Below are positions 60,140-64,000 of a stretch of DNA of 64,000 nt, one piece after another. The stretch comes from Olsenella uli (GTDB lineage Bacteria > Actinomycetota > Coriobacteriia > Coriobacteriales > Atopobiaceae): assembly GCF_016900775.1 (NCBI RefSeq), contig NZ_JACJKN010000010.1, positions 20,952 through 84,951 of the forward strand. The letters are read 5' to 3'. A program made the translations under genes and the position numbers. The notes under the pieces were generated by a model, which was not told where the DNA came from, ran no database searches, and saw nothing but the letters and a program-made list of their open reading frames with translations. The stretch's first letter is position 1. Each line of letters starts with the position of its first letter.

Positions 60140-60627
60140 GCGGCCCCCTCGACGTGCGCCGTCTCGCGGGCCTCGTCCTCGTCCACCAGCTCGAAGGTGC
60201 CTCGGAACACGGGCGAGCGACGCTCGACCACGAGCTGGTGCAGCGTGACGGACGAGAAGAGCTGGCGCAGCATCCGCTCGGCGTTGCACCAGACGGAGGT
60301 GAAGTGGCACGCGCCGCGGCGCGGGCACGGCCCGGAGCCGGCAAGCGCGCCGGCGCAGCCGGAGACGATGATCGGGCCCTGCACCGCCTCGACGAGGTCG
60401 AGCAGGGTGGTCTCGCGCGGGTCCACGGCGAGCCGCATGCCGCCCGTGGCGCCGCGCGAGTTCTCGACGATCCCCGCGACGGCGAGGTCGTGCTGGATGG
60501 AGCGGGCAAAGGAGTACGGGATGCTGTTCTCCTTCGCCGCGGTGCGGACGGAGATGATCCCGTCCGGGTTGCTCACGAGCGCCGCGAGCATCCGCAGCGC
60601 GTAGTCCGTCTTTCTCGATATCTCCAT
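60136..60627 (-). CDS. Rrf2-family transcriptional regulator
   Basis: 163 aa. Winged helix-turn-helix at the N terminus (EISRKTDYALRMLAAL, SIPYSFARSIQHDLAVAGIVENSRGATGG), a dimerisation helix, then cysteines at about 91, 101 and 107 (GCAGALAGSGPCPRRGACHF), a spacing close to that of [Fe-S]-binding IscR/NsrR/RsrR proteins. It probably senses iron-sulfur or redox status. Start ATG 60627 with GGGGAGGG upstream. Its stop overlaps the MutY-like gene, which suggests redox-linked control of that repair enzyme. Confidence 0.9.
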   Translation of the reverse strand: MEISRKTDYALRMLAALVSNPDGIISVRTAAKENSIPYSFARSIQHDLAVAGIVENSRGATGGMRLAVDPRETTLLDLVEAVQGPIIVSGCAGALAGSGPCPRRGACHFTSVWCNAERMLRQLFSSVTLHQLVVERRSPVFRGTFELVDEDEARETAHVEGAA

Positions 60628-60665
60628 GGTCCCTCCCCTCGGCGCCTCCCCCGCGCCGACGAACC

Positions 60666-61358
60666 CTACGCGTTCCAGTCGAGAATCTGCCAGCCGCGGC
60701 GCTTGGCGAGCACCTTCAGGGTCTTGCCCGGGCAGACGGCGAGCGCCTCGTCGGCGCGGGCGAGAAGGTCCTGGTCGCTGTGGTGGTCGCCGTAGGCGCG
60801 CGCCAGCTCCCAGCGCCCGACGCCCAGATGCTCGTCGCACCAGGCCGCGGCCGCGCGGTACTTCTCGGCGCCCGCCACCACGGGGCCGTCCACCGCGCCG
60901 GTGTAGTTGCCCCGCTCGTCGCGCTCCATGTGGGTGGCGGCAAAGCCGTCGAAGCCCATCCTCCCGGCCGCCGCGGCGGCGATGGCGTCGAAGGTCGCCG
61001 AGACGAGCAGGGTCACCATGCCCTCGTCGTGACAGCGCCGCACCTCCGCGAGCGCCCGCTCGCGGTAGCGCGGGACGAGCACCTTGTCATGGAAGTCCAC
61101 CATGAGGGCGTCCACCTCGTTGGCGCTCCTCCCCTTGAGGGCGCCGAGGACGAGCTCGCGTGCCTCGTCCTGACGATACGGCAGGTGCAGCTTGTAGCGG
61201 ATGCCCCACCAGATGAGCCTGAGCGCCCGCGAGAGGGACATCGTGCCGCTCAGGAGCAGGTACTCGGTGAAGAGCGCGCCCGACTGACCCCGGATGGAGG
61301 TCCCGTCAAAGTCGAAGACGGCAACGCGGTATGTTGGCTGCTCGGCGCTGGGCCCCAT
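60666..61358 (-). CDS. HAD-superfamily phosphatase (SerB/HAD-IB-like)
   Basis: HAD subfamily IB hydrolase, 230 aa. Motif I VAVFDFDGTSI, C1-type helical cap with hydrophobic segment LSRALRLIWWGIRYKL, motif II LLVSATFDAI, then GAVDGPVVAGAEKY (motif III Lys) and AYGDHHSDQDLL (motif IV). Related to phosphoserine phosphatases and to lipid-phosphate phosphatases of the PgpC/CicA type; the substrate is not clear. Start ATG 61358 is used because of GAGG upstream. Independent gene. Confidence 0.85.
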   Translation of the reverse strand: MGPSAEQPTYRVAVFDFDGTSIRGQSGALFTEYLLLSGTMSLSRALRLIWWGIRYKLHLPYRQDEARELVLGALKGRSANEVDALMVDFHDKVLVPRYRERALAEVRRCHDEGMVTLLVSATFDAIAAAAAGRMGFDGFAATHMERDERGNYTGAVDGPVVAGAEKYRAAAAWCDEHLGVGRWELARAYGDHHSDQDLLARADEALAVCPGKTLKVLAKRRGWQILDWNA

Positions 61359-61471
61359 CCTCGTCCCCCTGTCAGATTCAAAACTGATGGGAATATGATA
61401 CTCCGAAGTGAGCATTTGGAGATGTAAAAACCGGGTGACGGCGACGTAAGGTCCAGTGTGGTCAGACATAC

Positions 61472-61495
61472 GAAAAAGGGGCCCCGAAGGGCCCC
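61472..61495 (-). terminator. rho-independent terminator of tRNA-Asp
   Basis: GGGGCCC-TTC-GGGGCCCC stem followed by TTTTT on the minus strand, 14 bases past the tRNA 3' end. Confidence 0.92.
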
Positions 61496-61508
61496 TCGTA
61501 CGGTGCAA

Positions 61509-61585
61509 TGGCGGGATGTAAGGGACTCGAACCCTCGACCTCCGACGTGACAGGCCGGCGCTCTAACCAGCTGAGCTAACACCCC
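61509..61585 (-). tRNA. tRNA-Asp (anticodon GTC)
   Basis: Minus-strand cloverleaf starting GGGGTGTTAGCTCAGCTGG, anticodon loop CTGTCAC (GTC), T loop TTCGAGT, acceptor 3' side ACATCCC and encoded GCCA. Confidence 0.95.
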
Positions 61586-61640
61586 GTTCGCCTTGCGCGG
61601 AAGTTATTCTTACATAGGTCGGCCCCTTCTGGCAAGAGGA

Positions 61641-61681
61641 ATTTTGAAAAAAGTTTCTGCCGCGCCAGATTTTTTCAAAAT
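61641..61681. repeat. AT-rich inverted repeat
   Basis: ATTTTGAAAAAA (61641-61652) and TTTTTTCAAAAT (61670-61681), 12-base perfect arms with an 18-base GC-rich centre. It stands out from the GC-rich surroundings and lies upstream of tRNA-Asp and downstream of the membrane-anchored gene. Confidence 0.7.
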
Positions 61682-61705
61682 GCCTGCTCAGAAGGTCGTG
61701 CGAGA

Positions 61706-61722
61706 CAAGGGGAGCCCCCTTG
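61706..61722 (-). terminator. small hairpin after the membrane-anchored gene
   Basis: CAAGGGG/CCCCTTG seven-base stem, 22 bases past the stop codon at 61745; no T run. Confidence 0.4.
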
Positions 61723-61744
61723 CCTCGCCCGCCCCCTCCGGGCC

Positions 61745-62575
61745 CTACTCGAGGGCGACCTCGGTGACCGAGCCCGACGCGTCCGTCACGAACAGCGTGG
61801 TGTCGGAGAGCTCGACGGAGGTCGCCTCGCCGGAGCCCTGGACCATCGAGCCGTCAGGGCCGGCGACGTACGTGGCGGAGCCGTGGCCGCCGATCACGTA
61901 GCAGACCACGTCCCAGCCGCCGTCGCGGTTCTCGGGGACGAGCAGGGTCTCCGCGCGGCGGACCAGGGCCACGGGCGTTCCCTCCAGCTCGGCGAGAACC
62001 TCCTCGGAGCCGTCGGAGGCCGTCCTGACGAGGCCCGTGGCGCCGTCGTCAAGCTGCCTCAGGGCATAGGTGTCGCCCGCGTACGAGACGGTCCCGTCCA
62101 CGCCGACCTGCTCGGAGCCGGTGTCATGCTGCGTCTGCTGCTCCTGGTACTCGAGCTCCGCCTCGGTGAGGGCGGCCTGGCCGTGCCCCTGCTGGGGCGC
62201 ACTCTCTTCGGGGGCGGGGGCGAGCATCGAGGCCGCGCAGCGCCCCAGGAAGAAGACGAGCACCATGGCCGCCACCGCCGCGAGGACGAGAAGAACGACG
62301 TTCTTGCGGCTGCGCTCCGGGCCGCCGTGCGCGGAGCGGGCCTCGGGGTGGCGCTCGTAGTAGCGCTCCTCGGCGTTGCGGCGCGCGCGGCCCGCCGCCT
62401 CGGCGGCGTTGCCCCTCGTGGTGACCCGCGCGCCCTGCCCCGCCCGGATGGTGGAAATCTGGTCGGAGTCGCTCGCCAGGCGCTGGCGCGCCCCGGCGGC
62501 ACGAGAGTCGCGCGCCCCTCGTGTCGAGGCCTGCGGCGCGCCGTGCGCAGGACGCCTCCTCTGTCCGTCAGCCAT
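61745..62575 (-). CDS. membrane-anchored hypothetical protein
   Basis: 276 aa. A basic, disordered cytoplasmic region of ~90 residues rich in Arg/Ala/Gly precedes one membrane helix (VVLLVLAAVAAMVLVFFLGRCAASML) and an acidic extracytoplasmic domain of ~155 residues. That domain is rich in beta-prone repeats of the type DGSEEVLAELEGTPVALV and GPDGSMVQGSGEATSV, which could form a small propeller or sandwich. No catalytic motif. ATG at 62575 with GGGGGAG upstream; 15 bases behind recR in the same direction, so it is the last gene of dnaX-ybaB-recR. Function unknown. Confidence 0.8.
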   Translation of the reverse strand: MADGQRRRPAHGAPQASTRGARDSRAAGARQRLASDSDQISTIRAGQGARVTTRGNAAEAAGRARRNAEERYYERHPEARSAHGGPERSRKNVVLLVLAAVAAMVLVFFLGRCAASMLAPAPEESAPQQGHGQAALTEAELEYQEQQTQHDTGSEQVGVDGTVSYAGDTYALRQLDDGATGLVRTASDGSEEVLAELEGTPVALVRRAETLLVPENRDGGWDVVCYVIGGHGSATYVAGPDGSMVQGSGEATSVELSDTTLFVTDASGSVTEVALE

Positions 62576-62590
62576 TGCGCTCCCCCTTAG

Positions 62591-63199
62591 CTAGACCTCC
62601 CGGCGCGCCTCGATGGCGCGGCCGAGGGTCACCTCGTCTGCGTACTCAAGGTCCCCGCCCACGGGCAGGCCGCTCGCCAGCCGGGTCACGCGCACGCCGA
62701 GCGGGTGGATGACCCGGGCCAGGTACGTGGCCGTGGTCTCCCCCTCGACGTCCGGGTTGGTGGCAAGGATGACCTCGTCCACGGTGCCGTCGGCAAGGCG
62801 GGCGAGCAGCTCGCGGACGTGCAGCTGCTCCGGCCCGATCTTGTCCATGGGGCTGATGACCCCACCGAGGACGTGGTAGAGGCCGCGATACGTCCCCGTG
62901 CGCTCGATGGCCGTGACGTCGCGCGGCTCCGAGACCACGCAGATGGATGCGCGGTCGCGCGTGCCGTCAGCGCAGACGTCGCAGGTCTCGCGCGTGGCAT
63001 ACGAGAAGCACACGGGGCAGAAGTGCACCTGCTGCTTGACGTCGAGAATCGCGGCGGCGAGCCGGCGCGCCTCCTCGACGTCCGCCTCCAGGAGGTGGTA
63101 GGCGATCCGCTGGGCGGACTTCGGCCCTATGCCGGGCAGCCTGCCGAGCTCGTCGAGCAGCCGCTGGAGCGCACGCCCGTCGTTGACCGGGTCAACCAT
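62591..63199 (-). CDS. recR: recombination protein RecR
   Basis: RecFOR-pathway protein, 202 aa. Helix-hairpin-helix [17 protein letters not shown] near residue 21, zinc finger [19 protein letters not shown], Toprim domain [17 protein letters not shown] and [19 protein letters not shown] with [18 protein letters not shown]. Normal length. The ATG at 63199 lies 13 bases after the ybaB stop, in the conserved order dnaX-ybaB-recR. Confidence 0.97.
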   Translation of the reverse strand: MVDPVNDGRALQRLLDELGRLPGIGPKSAQRIAYHLLEADVEEARRLAAAILDVKQQVHFCPVCFSYATRETCDVCADGTRDRASICVVSEPRDVTAIERTGTYRGLYHVLGGVISPMDKIGPEQLHVRELLARLADGTVDEVILATNPDVEGETTATYLARVIHPLGVRVTRLASGLPVGGDLEYADEVTLGRAIEARREV

Positions 63200-63212
63200 G
63201 CCAAGGACCGCC

Positions 63213-63548
63213 CTAAAAGAGGCCCGGGATGTTGAGGCCGCCCGTGACGGCGCTCATCTGCTGGCTCGCCATGCGCTCGGCGGACTCGAGGGCGTCGTTC
63301 ACGGCGGCGAGGATCATGTCCTGCAGCATCTCCACGTCCTCGGGGTCGAGCGCGTCCGGGTCGATGGCGAGCGAGGTCAGGCGCATGTCGCCCGTCGCCG
63401 TCACCTTGACGGCGCCGCCGCCCGCGCTCGCGGAGACCTCGGTCTCGGCGGCCTTCTGCTGCGCGGCGATGAGCTGCTCCTGCATCTTGCGGGCCTGCGC
63501 CATCATCTGGTTGCGGTTCATGCCGCCCATGTTGAATCCCTTGGCCAT
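63213..63548 (-). CDS. ybaB: YbaB/EbfC family nucleoid-associated protein
   Basis: 111-aa DNA-binding protein of the YbaB/EbfC fold, forming pincer-like dimers. [28 protein letters not shown] and [22 protein letters not shown] are family signatures. Start ATG at 63548 with AAAGGAG upstream. Lies between dnaX and recR, as in most bacteria. Confidence 0.95.
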   Translation of the reverse strand: MAKGFNMGGMNRNQMMAQARKMQEQLIAAQQKAAETEVSASAGGGAVKVTATGDMRLTSLAIDPDALDPEDVEMLQDMILAAVNDALESAERMASQQMSAVTGGLNIPGLF

Positions 63549-63582
63549 CGTGGCTCCTTTCGTCTCCCGGCATGCCGGGATG

Positions 63583-64000
63583 TCAGTCGTCGTCTCCGTC
63601 CTCCTCGGGCTCGGCCGTGAAGCCGTCGTCCGAGGCGGGGTCACCATCATAGGCGAGCTCGGCCGCGGCGTCCTCGTCGGAGGTCGTCACCGCCGGCTCC
63701 ACGCTCACCTCGAGCGGCTGCCCAAACGCCTCCGCCAGCATGGAGGCGATGTCCGCGAACTCGGGCGTGAGCCCGCCCCCGCCGACAGCCCCGCCGTCGC
63801 TCCCGTCCGCTCCCCGCTCGCCGCTTTGCGGCTCGCTCGCTTCGCGAGTCGCGGCGGGAGCGACGGCGGGGCTGTCGGCGGGGGCGGGCGCCGGGTTCGA
63901 CGGCGGGATCGCGGGGGCAGCGGCTTGGGCTGGGAAGGCTACCTCGGGCTCGTAGGTCTCCTCGTAGACGGTGATGTCGGCGTCTGAATAGGGGACCTGC
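63583..64000 (-). CDS. dnaX: DNA polymerase III gamma/tau subunit, C-terminal part (window edge)
   Basis: An open frame runs leftward from the window edge to TGA at 63583-63585, giving the last 139 residues. It is not a complete gene; the start lies beyond 64000. The visible part is a Pro/Ala-rich linker (AFPAQAAAPAIPPSNPAPAPA), then a Gly/Asp stretch, a short helical segment LTPEFADIASMLAEAFGQPLEVSVEP and an acidic tail EPEEDGDDD. Assignment to DnaX rests on synteny (dnaX-ybaB-recR) and on the linker-plus-short-helix pattern of tau; the ATPase part is not visible. The linker contains a 35-bp perfect inverted repeat. Confidence 0.65.
   Translation of the reverse strand, partial: QVPYSDADITVYEETYEPEVAFPAQAAAPAIPPSNPAPAPADSPAVAPAATREASEPQSGERGADGSDGGAVGGGGLTPEFADIASMLAEAFGQPLEVSVEPAVTTSDEDAAAELAYDGDPASDDGFTAEPEEDGDDD
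63771..63889. repeat. 35-bp perfect inverted repeat inside dnaX coding sequence
   Basis: 63771-63805 and 63855-63889 are exactly complementary, separated by 49 bases with their own small hairpins (CCGCTTTGCGG, CGAAGCGAG-type). The reading frame continues through it, encoding part of the Pro/Ala/Gly linker. Confidence 0.85.

Overview
This is GC-rich bacterial DNA (roughly two thirds G+C or more in most genes) with actinobacterial gene content. The best guess is class Coriobacteriia, an Olsenella/Atopobium-like gut or oral bacterium. That rests on the GH13-GH77 fusion in a glycogen operon, the glgC/glgD pair, the class III and secondary alcohol dehydrogenases of a fermenter, the short RNA leaders and the absence of respiratory genes. 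It is inference; no 16S gene is present.

Layout. 0-9.5 kb: a truncated unknown gene, rpmE (L31 with an Ala/Lys-rich tail), coaX, a folP-folK fusion overlapping a degenerate biotin-ligase-like gene, a sirtuin, a patatin, exonuclease III, a PHP hydrolase, an aminotransferase and a small winged-helix protein. 9.8-14.9 kb: tilS-hpt-ftsH and a divergent metallo-beta-lactamase hydrolase. 15.2-26.7 kb: nagB, rph-rdgB, tRNA-Val, murE, a Cof-type phosphatase, an iron alcohol dehydrogenase, two paralogous TPR-like proteins, tRNA-Glu, tRNA-Leu, a Ppx/GppA phosphatase and a DivIC/FtsB-like protein.

26.8-37.2 kb is an acquired island. An intact IS1634-family element, a lactose PTS/galactose-6-phosphate module (lacB-lacA, lacF, a LacI-type regulator, lacE-lacG), an IS256-family element and a remnant of a second IS1634 copy lie between 126-bp direct repeats. 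The repeats come from the 3' end of mazG and the intact mazG follows the island. This looks like a composite transposon that inserted with a very long target duplication. LacF/LacE import lactose as lactose-6-P, LacG splits it, and LacAB converts galactose-6-P to tagatose-6-P. lacC and lacD are not in the window.

38-44 kb: a CobW-type GTPase, a TbADH-like alcohol dehydrogenase and mfd. 44.5-56.3 kb: a complete glycogen operon on the minus strand (glgB, glgP, glgC, glgD, glgA, GH13-GH77 fusion). 56.8-64 kb: an endonuclease-fold orphan, rubrerythrin, an Rrf2 regulator overlapping a MutY-like glycosylase, an HAD phosphatase, tRNA-Asp, a membrane-anchored unknown protein, recR, ybaB and the end of dnaX.

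The most unusual content is non-coding. Four intergenic arrays (A-D) carry 22 copies of a degenerate 22-bp motif (GCAAY, C-rich core, CTAAS). Neighbouring copies sit about 41 bp apart and the arrays are built as opposed halves. A separate exact 12-mer, GGCGAGAAGAAC, occurs 12 times, six per strand, and resembles a DNA-uptake-type signal. There are also several families of hairpin repeats.
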